The translations under genes and the position numbers were made by a program. A DNA stretch of 64,000 bases, from contig NZ_VTFX01000001.1 in the NCBI RefSeq assembly GCF_009192775.1, forward strand, positions 1,116,001 to 1,180,000, given 5' to 3'. Under the pieces are notes generated by a model. It made no database searches and was not told the DNA's origin. It worked only from the letters and a program-made list of their open reading frames with translations. Origin of the DNA: Arthrobacter yangruifuii. GTDB lineage: Bacteria > Actinomycetota > Actinomycetes > Actinomycetales > Micrococcaceae. Of this stretch, positions 1-8,318 are shown piece after piece; the first letter of the stretch is position 1; the number at the start of each line of letters is the position of its first letter.

Positions 1-1448
1 TCACCCTGCACGAATCCCGGCGGAACCTTGATGCGTTCATCGACGCTGCGGCCACGTTCAGCTCCTCCGCGGAACGGGTGGACCTTGCCGCGTTCCTCGC
101 CTGGCTGGAAGCGGCGAACTCCGAAGAAAACGGCCTGCCCGTCACGCCGCTGGAACCGAGCCGGGAAGCGGTGCAGCTCCTCACCGTCCACGCGTCCAAG
201 GGTTTGGAATGGGACATAGTGGTGGTTCCCGGATTGAACCAGGCCTCGTTCCCCAGCGATAAGGACTCGCGCTGGAGCAGCGGGGATTCGTCCATCCCGT
301 GGACGCTTCGCGGGGACAGCCTGGACCTGCCGGAGTGGGACTGGGAACAGGTGGACCAGAAGTCCTGGCTGGAAAGCGAAAAGCTCTTCAGCGAAGATGC
401 CAAAGGCCACGCGGAACGCGAGGAACGGCGGCTGGCCTATGTGGCGTTCACCCGTGCCAAGTCCGTGCTGATCTGCACCTCCTCCGCCTGGGGCGGCGGA
501 CGGTCCAAGCCACTGGGAATCTCTCCGTATCTGCAGGTCCTGTATGACCTGGAACAGGCCGGTGCCGCGGGGTACCGGCTCCTGCACTGGGTCCCGTCCG
601 AAGACGAAGGGACGGAAAACCCTGCCAATGCCGAGGCGGAGCGGGCCATGTGGCCGGTCGATCCGCTCGGAGGGCGCCGGGCGGCGATGGAAACCGCGGC
701 TGACGCGGTGCTGGAGTCCGCGGGACGCCTTGCGGCAAACACCGGAAGCCGGGAGCAGGGACCCGGACGCTGGAGCCGGGAAACGGAGCTGGTGCTGGCC
801 CGGCACCGGCCGCCGAACGAAGTGGTGCAGGTGGAACTGCCGGCCCACATCTCGGCCTCCATGCTGGTGGACCTGTTGGACGACCCGGCCGAGGTCACCC
901 GGCAGCTTCGCCGGCCGGTTCCCCGTCAACCGGGCATGGCCGCCCGCAAGGGTACGGCCTTCCACGCCTGGGTCGAGGAGTTCTTCGGCACCAGCGGGAT
1001 GCTGGACATCGACGAGTACCCGGGGGCTGCCGACGCCTACGTGGACGAGGCCTATCAGCTGGAGGACATGATCGCTACGTTCGAGGCCTCGGACTGGGCA
1101 CAGCGGACGCCTGCCTTCATCGAGGTGCCGGTGGAGACCAAGGTGGACACCGTCGTCGTCCGCGGCCGGATTGACGCGGTGTTCCAGGACGCGGACGGAA
1201 CCTGGGACCTGATCGACTGGAAAACAGGTGCCCCGCCGTCGTCACAGAAGCTTGACGTGCGGTCCGTCCAGCTGGCTGTCTACCGGCTCGCCTGGGCACG
1301 GCTCAAGGGGGTCCCGTTGGAGAAGGTGCGGGCCGCGTTCTACTACGTGGCTGCCGACAAGCTGATCCGGCCCTACAACCTGGCCGGGGAGGCCGAGCTG
1401 GAGGAAATCATCCGGGAGGCAGCCAAAACCCCGTCCGCCGGGTTCTGA
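1..1448 (+). CDS. adnB: AdnB-like ATP-dependent helicase-nuclease, C-terminal part (5' end outside window)
   Basis: The reading frame is open from base 3, so the gene begins upstream of the window; about 481 C-terminal residues are seen. The first part is the end of a UvrD/Rep superfamily 1 helicase: motif HASKGLEWD is encoded near 190-215 and motif VI (YVAFTRAK) near 440. The rest is a RecB-type PD-(D/E)XK nuclease with GTAFHAWVEEF near 950, RGRIDAVF near 1160 and LIDWKTG near 1212. Actinobacterial AdnAB resects double-strand breaks, and both subunits carry helicase and nuclease domains. The downstream nudC and uvrD2 match the mycobacterial order Rv3201c (adnB)-nudC-uvrD2, which is why I call AdnB rather than AdnA. 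No potassium-channel gene lies between, unlike the mycobacterial locus. The subunit assignment is inference. Confidence 0.8.
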   Translation, partial: TLHESRRNLDAFIDAAATFSSSAERVDLAAFLAWLEAANSEENGLPVTPLEPSREAVQLLTVHASKGLEWDIVVVPGLNQASFPSDKDSRWSSGDSSIPWTLRGDSLDLPEWDWEQVDQKSWLESEKLFSEDAKGHAEREERRLAYVAFTRAKSVLICTSSAWGGGRSKPLGISPYLQVLYDLEQAGAAGYRLLHWVPSEDEGTENPANAEAERAMWPVDPLGGRRAAMETAADAVLESAGRLAANTGSREQGPGRWSRETELVLARHRPPNEVVQVELPAHISASMLVDLLDDPAEVTRQLRRPVPRQPGMAARKGTAFHAWVEEFFGTSGMLDIDEYPGAADAYVDEAYQLEDMIATFEASDWAQRTPAFIEVPVETKVDTVVVRGRIDAVFQDADGTWDLIDWKTGAPPSSQKLDVRSVQLAVYRLAWARLKGVPLEKVRAAFYYVAADKLIRPYNLAGEAELEEIIREAAKTPSAGF

Positions 1449-1463
1449 TCCGGCGGACGGGGT
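1428..1463 (-). terminator. Intrinsic terminator between convergent adnB and ABC operon
   Basis: A perfect 14-bp inverted repeat (arms 1428-1441 and 1450-1463, loop of 8) overlaps the adnB stop codon. On the minus strand it is followed by TTTT, so it fits best as the terminator of the reverse-strand ABC operon. It may also stop adnB transcripts, but there is no U-tract in that direction. Confidence 0.75.
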
Positions 1464-1482
1464 CGGTGAGGGGAACCGGGGG

Positions 1483-2172
1483 TCAGGGCACGGCTCGCCG
1501 AAGCGTGGCGTACGACGTGAGGGCAAGCAGCGCACCGGTGGCAAGCACCCAGCCGGCGAGTGACAGCGGCGTCAGTTCCACTATCCAGGCGCCGACGGAA
1601 GCCCAGGCCTCCCGCCAGGTGATCAGTGCGACGATTCCCAGCAGGACGGCGCCGGCACCCACCAGTGCTGCCGTCAGTCCAACCGTCCGCCACCGCTTGT
1701 AGATGGTCGAGCTCCAGAAGCCCAGCAGGAACAGCAGGATGGTGACCGCGAAATAGAAGAGGATCTGGGTGTACCAGGCGCCCTCGGCAATCCACGGGAT
1801 GGCGAAGATGGCGCCCTTCATGCCCCAGCCGTCGGTCGCCTGCTCCACCAGCCCCAGTACCCAGTACAGGACCGCGAGAGCCAGGGCGACCAGGGAGAAC
1901 AACCCGATCGTGCCGATGTAGAAGGCACGCCGGCTGACGCTGAGGGCCTGTGAGAAGGGGAAGAGCAGGGTCATGGACTGGATGCCCAGGGCAAAGAAGT
2001 ACCACATCACGGCCTGCCCGGAGCCCGAAATGATGTTCGAGGCATCGCCCGGGATCATCGCGAAGATGGCCAGCGAAATCAGCGTGGAGGAGGCCAGGAT
2101 AATCAGCGGAATCCACAGGTAGATCCATTTGTTGGTCAGCTGTATCCGCGCCACGGCTACTGCACGGTTCAT
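1483..2172 (-). CDS. ABC transporter permease (YtrC/D-like membrane subunit)
   Basis: This 229-residue protein has six hydrophobic segments with short connecting loops, as expected for the membrane subunit of a small ABC exporter. Its ATG overlaps the stop codon of the ATPase gene upstream (ATGA at 2172-2169), so the two are translationally coupled. The order GntR regulator, ATPase, permease is that of YtrA-type operons, which are often induced by cell-wall-active antibiotics. The substrate cannot be read from the sequence. The permease has no recognisable catalytic motif, and its function rests on topology and operon context. Confidence 0.75.
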   Translation of the reverse strand: MNRAVAVARIQLTNKWIYLWIPLIILASSTLISLAIFAMIPGDASNIISGSGQAVMWYFFALGIQSMTLLFPFSQALSVSRRAFYIGTIGLFSLVALALAVLYWVLGLVEQATDGWGMKGAIFAIPWIAEGAWYTQILFYFAVTILLFLLGFWSSTIYKRWRTVGLTAALVGAGAVLLGIVALITWREAWASVGAWIVELTPLSLAGWVLATGALLALTSYATLRRAVP

Positions 2173-3107
2173 CGGAAGGCCTCCAAGCTGTCGGTTGCTG
2201 CAGTGCCGGACGGCTTCTCTGCGCCATCTGCCTGCAGCGTCTTGCGGACAATGAGTTGCTGCAGGGATACAGGTGTCAGCTGCAACCCAAGCTCAGCGGC
2301 CTCCCGACGCCCGGCGTCGTCGAGCCGCTGCTCCACCGTCGCCGAGACGAGGGACCCCAGGGCTTCGCGGTGCAGCACCGGATACCCGGCGATGAAGGCC
2401 TCGACGACGTCCGCCGTGCCGGTGATGGTCACGGCACTGCCCCTGATGTTCTCCGCGTCGTCATTCAGGACAATCCTGCCGCTGTCAATCACGATCACAT
2501 GCTCCAGAAGAAGCGCGACCTCGTCGATCAGATGCGAGGAAAGCATGATGGTGCGCGGATGTTCGGCGAAGTCTTCGACCAGCCGGTCGTAGAAGATCTG
2601 CCGGGCCACGGCGTCCAGCCCCAGGTAGGGTTCGTCAAAGAAGGTGATGTCCGCCCGCGATGCCAGTCCGAGAACCACTCCGACGGCGGACAGCTGGCCG
2701 CGGGAAAGTTTCTTCAAGCGCCGCTTGACCGGGATCGAGAATTCCTCCGCCAGCGAGGCGGCGAACCCGGCATCCCAGTTGGGATACAGCAGCCCGGCCG
2801 ATGCGAAAGCGTTTGCAGCGGTGAAATCATCCGGGTACTTCTGCGATTCGCGGACGAAGCACAGCCGGCGCAGCACCCGGTCGTTTTCGAAGGGGTGTTC
2901 TCCGAAAACCCGTACCTCGCCGGAAGACTCAAAGCCCTGGGCCGTGAGGATGGACATCAGCGTGGTTTTGCCCGCCCCGTTGCGTCCGAGCAGCCCGTAA
3001 ATGCGGCCGCCGGCGATATCCAGGTCAACATTGTCGAGCGCTAGCTGGTCCCGGTAACGGCGTGTCAGGTTCCGGGTTTCTATCACGTTCGCGGTGCCGG
3101 CAGTCAT
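2169..3107 (-). CDS. ABC transporter ATP-binding protein
   Basis: This 312-residue ATPase has Walker A GLLGRNGAGKTTL near residue 38, a signature sequence LSRGQ (a variant of LSGGQ) and Walker B with catalytic glutamate (ITFFDEP). The D-loop LGLDA and switch histidine (SSHLIDEV) follow. The last roughly 100 residues go beyond the nucleotide-binding domain, as in many drug or peptide exporter ATPases. It overlaps the GntR gene upstream (ATGA at 3107-3104) and the permease downstream (ATGA), so the three genes form one tight operon. It presumably energises the permease next door. The transported substrate is unknown. Confidence 0.9.
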   Translation of the reverse strand: MTAGTANVIETRNLTRRYRDQLALDNVDLDIAGGRIYGLLGRNGAGKTTLMSILTAQGFESSGEVRVFGEHPFENDRVLRRLCFVRESQKYPDDFTAANAFASAGLLYPNWDAGFAASLAEEFSIPVKRRLKKLSRGQLSAVGVVLGLASRADITFFDEPYLGLDAVARQIFYDRLVEDFAEHPRTIMLSSHLIDEVALLLEHVIVIDSGRIVLNDDAENIRGSAVTITGTADVVEAFIAGYPVLHREALGSLVSATVEQRLDDAGRREAAELGLQLTPVSLQQLIVRKTLQADGAEKPSGTAATDSLEAFR

Positions 3108-3484
3108 GGCGCCATGCTCCCTTCGGTGTCGACGGCGCTGCGCTGAATCAATCCGGCGAGCTGGGTGCCGTCAATACCCAGCTTCCGCGCTTCGATTGTC
3201 AGCGGTCGGACGTACTGCTCATAGAACTGTTCCCGCCGCTTTTTGAGGACGGATTCCCTGGCCCCGGGCGCTACGAACATGCCGATGCCCCTGCGCTTAT
3301 AGAGGATTCCCTCATCCACGAGGAGATTGATGCCCTTGGCCGCCGTCGCCGGGTTGATCCGGTAGAAGGCTGCGAACTCATTGGTGGAAGGCACCTGGCT
3401 TTCCTCCTTGAGGGTTTCGTCAAGGATGTCGCCTTCGACGCGTTCGGCGATCTGCTGGAAGATCGGCCTGCTGTCATCTATCAA
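3104..3484 (-). CDS. GntR-family transcriptional regulator, YtrA subfamily
   Basis: This 126-residue protein has an N-terminal winged helix (residues about 4-70; PIFQQIAERVEGDIL and STNEFAAFYRINPATAAKGI) and only a short helical C-terminus. That small architecture is typical of the YtrA subfamily, which represses its own ABC transporter operon. I chose the TTG start at 3484 because GGGAG lies five bases upstream; no ATG or GTG fits in frame nearby. It is the first gene of the operon, and a near-palindromic operator candidate lies about 70 bp upstream. The effector is not predictable. Confidence 0.88.
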   Translation of the reverse strand: MIDDSRPIFQQIAERVEGDILDETLKEESQVPSTNEFAAFYRINPATAAKGINLLVDEGILYKRRGIGMFVAPGARESVLKKRREQFYEQYVRPLTIEARKLGIDGTQLAGLIQRSAVDTEGSMAP

Positions 3485-3551
3485 AGCGGCTCCCGTGTTT
3501 TCCTCCCCGGGACCCAGGTGCGGGACCGAGTGGTTCGCTACTTGCTTGGTT

Positions 3552-3575
3552 CATTACTGATGTAACTAACCTAGA
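3552..3575 (-). promoter_or_regulatory. Candidate GntR operator upstream of the YtrA-like operon
   Basis: On the minus strand the sequence reads TTAGTTACATCAGTAATGAA. The two 8-base halves (TTAGTTAC and GTAATGAA around ATCA) are inverted repeats with six of eight matches. The position, upstream of the regulator's own operon, and the GT...AC-like core fit a GntR-type autoregulatory site. This is inference from position and symmetry. Confidence 0.45.
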
Positions 3576-3616
3576 GCCGGAACCGGGACATGGCAAGGGG
3601 GTTGATGAAAGAAAAA

Positions 3617-3647
3617 CGGTGCCCCGCCGGAAATCGGCGGGGCACCG
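3617..3647 (-). terminator. Strong intrinsic terminator after the phosphotransferase gene
   Basis: A perfect 13-bp stem (arms 3617-3629 and 3635-3647, 5-nt loop) is followed on the minus strand by TTTTT. It lies 20 bp after the stop codon of the phosphotransferase and separates it from the GntR operon promoter. Confidence 0.92.
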
Positions 3648-3666
3648 GAGTGCGGAGTAGGCCCGG

Positions 3667-5100
3667 TTACTTGTCCGGAACCGGCGTTAGGGGGATTGCG
3701 GTCGTCTCGGTGCCGGCAGCATCGCCGCCGGTTGCGTCCGCATCCTCATCTCGGCTGGTGGACGCATGGTCCGCGCCGTCCGGAGAGGCGCCCGCGTTCC
3801 GATCCGTGCCGGTCTGTGGGCCCTTCCCGGAGACGGATTCCGCACGGAGCGACGGGGCACGATTCGGTTTGGCCACCCCGCGGCCCGCCGGGGTGACTGT
3901 CCTGGGTGCCGATGCTGCGGAACCGCTGCCGGCTGCAGTGCCGTCGGCGGCCGCACCGGACACCACGGGAGCAGTGTCCGGAGCGATGGGGACGACCGTA
4001 ACTTTGGCGGCCGGCTGGACAGCGGCAGCCGCTGCCGCAGCGCGGGCCTCGGCTGCCCGGGCTTCCGCAGCGCGGGCCTCGGACGCCCGGGCCTCGGACG
4101 CCCGGGCTTCGGCAGCGCGGGCCTCGTCTGCACGCCTGTCGGACGCCTCCTGTGCCCGGACATCCTCCTCGAGGGTGCCGAGCATTTCGACGGCTTCGTC
4201 CACCATGACGGAGTTCTCTGCGGCGACACCGCGCACCAGCCACTGGGCGAGGGCAAATTCCGCGGACAGTGCTGCGCGGCGGATCAGATGCGGATCTTCG
4301 GGGTCCTTGCTCGACGCCAGGTAGGCGGCGTGCACGTTCTCGGTCAAGCGGGGGTCATTCGCGGCAACCAGCCACGCAAAATCATCCGCCGGATCGCCGA
4401 CCCGGAGATCGGTCCAGCCGGTCACGGCGCTGACCCGCTCGCCGCTGAGCAGGATGTTGTCTTCATGCAGGTCGCCGTGGACCACGGTGGGCTTGAACCG
4501 CCAGAGCGAGACGTCCTCGAGCGCGTGTTCCCAACGACGCAGCAGGATGGAAGGGATCTTGCCGGTGGTCGCAGCCTGGTCCAGCTCGTTCAGCCGCCGC
4601 TGGCGGAACTCGTTCGCGGTATAGCTCGGCAGGTCCGCGGAAGTGACCAGTTCACGGGGGATGGCGTGGATGGCTGCCATCGCGCGTCCAATGTCCGCGG
4701 CCACGGAACGCCCGGACGTCACGAGTGAATCGATGCTGCGGATAGTGCCGGGCAGGTGCGAATACACAAAAGTGCATAGATCACCCTGGCGGACGGTCCC
4801 CGCCACGTACGGCAGGGCGAACGGCAGTTCGGCCCGGACCGCGGGCACAAACGTGCGCAGTACCAGCAGTTCGGTCTCCAGGCGCATGCTGGCCTCGAGA
4901 TGTTTGGGGGAGCGGACGCGCCATCTGCGGCCGGCGTCGTCGATCAGCAGCGCAGCGTCAAAATCCGCAGCGTCGTCCGGGGAACCGGCAACGCCGGTAG
5001 GGCTCAGCCCTGGGACGGCAGCGCTGGCCATTGCAGCCAATTCCATGGGGGTCCGTTTCACATGTTCAACCGTAGGGGCAGATGTGCTCTGAATAACCAT
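3667..5100 (-). CDS. Aminoglycoside/macrolide phosphotransferase-like kinase with repetitive C-terminal tail
   Basis: Residues about 15-325 form an APH-type kinase fold. The catalytic loop is VVHGDLHEDNIL, and the metal-binding region VTGWTDLRVGDPADDFAWL keeps the aspartate at the usual position. The pattern is closest to macrolide 2'-phosphotransferase-like proteins, but the true substrate is unknown and resistance should not be assumed. The tail (about 330-477) is unusual: some six near-perfect ARA(A/S)E pentapeptides, a poly-Ala stretch, then a Pro/Thr/Gly-rich segment. The APH fold alone needs about 300 residues. The ATG at 5100 has a weak ribosome-binding site, and an internal ATG at MELAAM is an alternative start. 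The gene diverges from nudC. Confidence 0.82.
   Translation of the reverse strand: MVIQSTSAPTVEHVKRTPMELAAMASAAVPGLSPTGVAGSPDDAADFDAALLIDDAGRRWRVRSPKHLEASMRLETELLVLRTFVPAVRAELPFALPYVAGTVRQGDLCTFVYSHLPGTIRSIDSLVTSGRSVAADIGRAMAAIHAIPRELVTSADLPSYTANEFRQRRLNELDQAATTGKIPSILLRRWEHALEDVSLWRFKPTVVHGDLHEDNILLSGERVSAVTGWTDLRVGDPADDFAWLVAANDPRLTENVHAAYLASSKDPEDPHLIRRAALSAEFALAQWLVRGVAAENSVMVDEAVEMLGTLEEDVRAQEASDRRADEARAAEARASEARASEARAAEARAAEARAAAAAAAVQPAAKVTVVPIAPDTAPVVSGAAADGTAAGSGSAASAPRTVTPAGRGVAKPNRAPSLRAESVSGKGPQTGTDRNAGASPDGADHASTSRDEDADATGGDAAGTETTAIPLTPVPDK
4036..4126 (-). repeat. 15-bp tandem repeat in the phosphotransferase gene
   Basis: Six or so imperfect 15-bp units related to GCCCGGGCCTCGGAC run in tandem and encode the ARA(A/S)E pentapeptides. 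The in-frame unit length means copy-number change would lengthen or shorten the tail without a frameshift. Confidence 0.8.
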
Positions 5101-5190
5101 TGGCGGGCGGCGAGTCGCCTAAACCGTGAGGAAAAACTCAGACCGGGCGCGACATCGGGGGCCAACTACAGTTTGGGGGGAGGGAGTCAG

Positions 5191-5196
5191 TACGGT
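5191..5196 (+). promoter_or_regulatory. Possible -10 element for nudC (near-leaderless)
   Basis: TACGGT ends 7 nt before the nudC ATG at 5204. This is close to, but not exactly, the 6-nt spacing seen at other leaderless starts in this window. A GGAGGG-like stretch further upstream (5176-5185) is an alternative ribosome-binding or promoter context. Confidence 0.35.
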
Positions 5197-5203
5197 AGGT
5201 GGT

Positions 5204-6166
5204 ATGAGTATCCCGGCACCGGCAGCACACGTTTCTCCCTTGGGTTTGTTACCGCTGGCCCGGACGGCCGTGGACCGGGGGTCGGACCGCCGGGTCGACC
5301 CGGACCATTTCGAGACCATCCGCGCCGACGCCGGAACCCGCGTCATGTATTTGGCCGGCAACCGCGCCCTGGTCCGTGACGGCGTCCTGGTGCTCCTGGA
5401 TCCGCCGGCGAAGGGCTTCGGGGATGATCCCGTGTATCTGGGCCGGACCCTTGAGCACGCCCAGGTTCCGCTGGGCACCGACATCGTGCTGATGACTTTG
5501 CCCGAACCGGATCCCGCGCTCGCCGTCGACGGCGCCGTCTGGGTCAGCCTGCGCGAATCGGCCACCGACCTGGGCGGGCTGGACGCCGGACTGTTCGTCG
5601 AGGCAGCGGCAGTCGCCAACTGGCACGCCGTGCATACCCACTGCCCGCGCTGCGGGGCGAAGACCGTCCCGGAACAGGGCGGATGGGTGCGCCGCTGCCC
5701 TGAGGATGACAGCTCCCACTTCCCGCGCACCGACCCTGCCATCATCGTCGCGGTGGTTGACGAGGAGGACCGCATCCTGCTGGGCTCGGCGGCCGCCTGG
5801 GCCGGCAACCGGTATTCCACCCTGGCCGGTTTCGTGGAGCCCGGCGAGTCCCTGGAAGCCGCAGTCATCCGCGAGGTTGCGGAAGAGTCGAACGTGGTTG
5901 TCCACAACCCGCAGTACCTGGGGTCGCAGCCGTGGCCTTTCCCGTGTTCACTGATGCTGGGTTTCACGGCCCGGGCCGTGACGACCGAAGCACGGGCCGA
6001 CGGCGTCGAAATGTCCGACGTCCGCTGGTTCAGCCGCACCGAACTCGCCGAAGCCGTGCTGAGCGGCGAAATTACCATTGCAGGCCCCATTTCCATCGCA
6101 CGGAACCTCATCGAGCGCTGGTACGGCGGGACCATTATTGAACCGGAGGCCAACGCCCGCGCATGA
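5204..6166 (+). CDS. nudC: NAD(+)/NADH pyrophosphatase NudC (deNADding Nudix hydrolase)
   Basis: This 320-residue protein cleaves NADH, and in the known family also removes NAD caps from RNA. A zinc-ribbon region starts at CPRCG near residue 147, with a further Cys in RRCPED. The segment FPRTDPAII leads into the Nudix box (GFVEPGESLEAAVIREVAEES, about 209-229), where the usual EEXG glycine region is EESN. SQPWPFP after the box is the NudC signature that separates it from other Nudix enzymes. I chose ATG 5204 because the frame further upstream (from 5126) lacks family similarity. The stop overlaps the uvrD2 ATG (ATGA at 6163-6166), indicating coupled translation. Confidence 0.95.
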   Translation: MSIPAPAAHVSPLGLLPLARTAVDRGSDRRVDPDHFETIRADAGTRVMYLAGNRALVRDGVLVLLDPPAKGFGDDPVYLGRTLEHAQVPLGTDIVLMTLPEPDPALAVDGAVWVSLRESATDLGGLDAGLFVEAAAVANWHAVHTHCPRCGAKTVPEQGGWVRRCPEDDSSHFPRTDPAIIVAVVDEEDRILLGSAAAWAGNRYSTLAGFVEPGESLEAAVIREVAEESNVVVHNPQYLGSQPWPFPCSLMLGFTARAVTTEARADGVEMSDVRWFSRTELAEAVLSGEITIAGPISIARNLIERWYGGTIIEPEANARA

Positions 6167-8289
6167 GCAGTGAATCACCCGAAGAACGAATCCTGGCAGG
6201 GCTCGACGACGAGCAGCGCGCGGTAGCCACCACCCTCACCGGTCCGCTCTGCGTCCTGGCAGGGGCCGGCACCGGCAAGACCCGTGCCATCACCCACCGG
6301 ATGGCCTACGGCGTGGCCACCGGCGTCTACAAGCCGCAGCAGGTGCTGGCGGTGACCTTCACCGCCCGCGCCGCGGCGGAAATGCGGACCCGGCTGCGGG
6401 ACCTCGGCTCCGGCGGCGTGCAGGCCAAGACATTCCACGCCGCCGCCCTGAAGCAGCTGCAGTATTTCTGGCCGCACACCGTGGGCGGAGCGATGCCCGG
6501 GCTGCTGGACCACAAGGCCCAGATCATCGCAGAAGCCGCCCGGCGCCTCCGGCTGTCCACGGACCGCGCCGCGATCCGGGACGTGGCAGCGGAAATCGAA
6601 TGGGCAAAGGTTTCCATGCTCACCCCGGACAGCTACGTGAAGGCAGCCGCGGACCGGGAACCCCCGGCAGGATTCGACCTGACTGCCATCTCGCGGATCT
6701 TCCAGTCCTACGAGGACGTCAAGGTGGACCGCAACATCATTGATTTCGAGGATGTCCTGCTCATCATGGTGGGGATCCTGCAGGAGGACGAACGGGTGGC
6801 GGCAATGGTCCGCGATCAGTACCGGCACTTCGTCGTGGACGAATACCAGGACGTTTCGCCGCTGCAGCAGCGGCTCCTGGACCTCTGGCTGGGATCCCGC
6901 GACGAACTCTGCGTGGTGGGCGATTCAAGCCAGACCATCTACTCCTTCACCGGTGCCACCCCGCGGCACCTGCTCGACTTCACCACGCGGTTTCCGGGTG
7001 CCGACGTCGTCAAACTGGTCCGCGACTACCGTTCCACACCCCAGGTGGTCGGTCTGGCGAACCGCATCCTGGCGGCCCGCACGGCCGAAGGGGAGCGGAA
7101 CCGGACCGCACCGCCATGGCCCACGCCGCTGGAGCTGGTGGCCCAGCGGCCGGCTGGCCCGGAGCCGACGTTCACCGAATGCGCCGACGACGAGGCCGAG
7201 GCAGCGCACGTAGCGTCCTCCATCAAGGCGCTCATGGCGCAGGGCGTCCAGGCCAGCGAGATTGCTGTCCTTTTCCGCACCAACGGGCAGTCCCAGGCTT
7301 ACGAACAGGCGCTGGCCTCGGCCGGCGTCGGCTATCAGCTCCGCGGCGGCGAACGGTTCTTCGCCCGGCGCGAGGTCCGCGACGCAGTGCTGCAGCTGCG
7401 CGCCGCGTCACGTTCCGTGGGCAACGAACCCGTGCCGCAGCTGGTGCGGGACATTCTGGCCTCGCTGGGCTACACCGCCGAGGCCCCGGCAGGCGGCGGC
7501 GCCACCCGCGAGCGGTGGGAATCGCTCGCCGCTCTCGTAGCCCTGGCCGAAGAGCTGCAGGCCACCCGGACCCGCGATCCGGACAGCATCTTCACGATGC
7601 AGGACTTCGTGGCCGAGCTCGAAGAACGGGCCGCCGCCCAGCACGCGCCGCGGGTCCAAGGGGTCACCCTCGCATCCCTGCACTCTGCGAAGGGCCTGGA
7701 ATGGGACGCCGTGTTCCTGGTGGGGCTGAGCGAAGGCCTGATGCCCATTTCCTTTGCCGATACCCCCGAAGCCGTCGATGAGGAACGGCGGCTGCTGTAC
7801 GTCGGGATTACCCGTGCCAGGGAACACCTCTCCCTGTCCTGGTCCACGGCCCGGACGCCGGGCGGACGGGCCAACCGGAAACCCTCACGGTTCCTGGACG
7901 GGCTGCGGCCCCGAACTGAACGGGACGCCGGCCGGACCGCCGGCCCGGCCCGGCAGACCCGGCGGAAGCCCGCCGGACCGGCAAAGTGCCGCATCTGCGG
8001 CGTCCTGCTGACGACGGGTGCCGAACGCAAGGTCGGGCGCTGCGGCGACTGCCCCGTGACCTACGAGGAAGCCACCTTCGAAGCGCTGCGCGAATGGCGC
8101 CGCGAAGCAGCGTCCGAAGCCGGCATCCCCGCTTTTGTGGTGTTTACCGACGCCACGCTGGTTGCCATTGCCGAAGACCGCCCGCCGTCCCTGAACCGCC
8201 TGGCCACCCTGCCGGGGGTGGGACCGTCCAAACTGGAGCGGTACGGCGAGGCAGTCCTGAAGGTGCTGTCGGAGAGCGCCGAAGCCTAG
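6163..8289 (+). CDS. uvrD2: ATP-dependent DNA helicase UvrD2 with HRDC domain
   Basis: This 708-residue superfamily 1A helicase has Walker A GAGTGKTRA (about residues 33-41), motif II DEYQD, motif III DSSQTIYSF, motif V SAKGLEWD and motif VI YVGITRAREHL. After the motor core comes a tetracysteine segment (CRICGVLL and CGDC, about 608-627) and then an HRDC domain ending in LPGVGPSKLERYG. This layout defines actinobacterial UvrD2; in mycobacteria the tetracysteine motif couples ATPase to unwinding. It is the last gene of the adnB-nudC-uvrD2 group and overlaps nudC by four bases. All key residues appear intact. Confidence 0.95.
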   Translation: MSSESPEERILAGLDDEQRAVATTLTGPLCVLAGAGTGKTRAITHRMAYGVATGVYKPQQVLAVTFTARAAAEMRTRLRDLGSGGVQAKTFHAAALKQLQYFWPHTVGGAMPGLLDHKAQIIAEAARRLRLSTDRAAIRDVAAEIEWAKVSMLTPDSYVKAAADREPPAGFDLTAISRIFQSYEDVKVDRNIIDFEDVLLIMVGILQEDERVAAMVRDQYRHFVVDEYQDVSPLQQRLLDLWLGSRDELCVVGDSSQTIYSFTGATPRHLLDFTTRFPGADVVKLVRDYRSTPQVVGLANRILAARTAEGERNRTAPPWPTPLELVAQRPAGPEPTFTECADDEAEAAHVASSIKALMAQGVQASEIAVLFRTNGQSQAYEQALASAGVGYQLRGGERFFARREVRDAVLQLRAASRSVGNEPVPQLVRDILASLGYTAEAPAGGGATRERWESLAALVALAEELQATRTRDPDSIFTMQDFVAELEERAAAQHAPRVQGVTLASLHSAKGLEWDAVFLVGLSEGLMPISFADTPEAVDEERRLLYVGITRAREHLSLSWSTARTPGGRANRKPSRFLDGLRPRTERDAGRTAGPARQTRRKPAGPAKCRICGVLLTTGAERKVGRCGDCPVTYEEATFEALREWRREAASEAGIPAFVVFTDATLVAIAEDRPPSLNRLATLPGVGPSKLERYGEAVLKVLSESAEA

Positions 8290-8318
8290 CTCCGGCGCTC
8301 CCCGGCCCGGCCCTGCGG

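Noticed and set aside
3667-5100. Macrolide resistance gene
   Set aside because: The kinase fold fits, but chromosomal context, ordinary base composition and lack of mobile elements make a resistance claim unsupported.
5898-5906. TTGTCCACA, a DnaA-box variant, inside nudC
   Set aside because: It is within a coding region (encoding VVHN) and is explained by codon use, unlike the two perfect intergenic copies.
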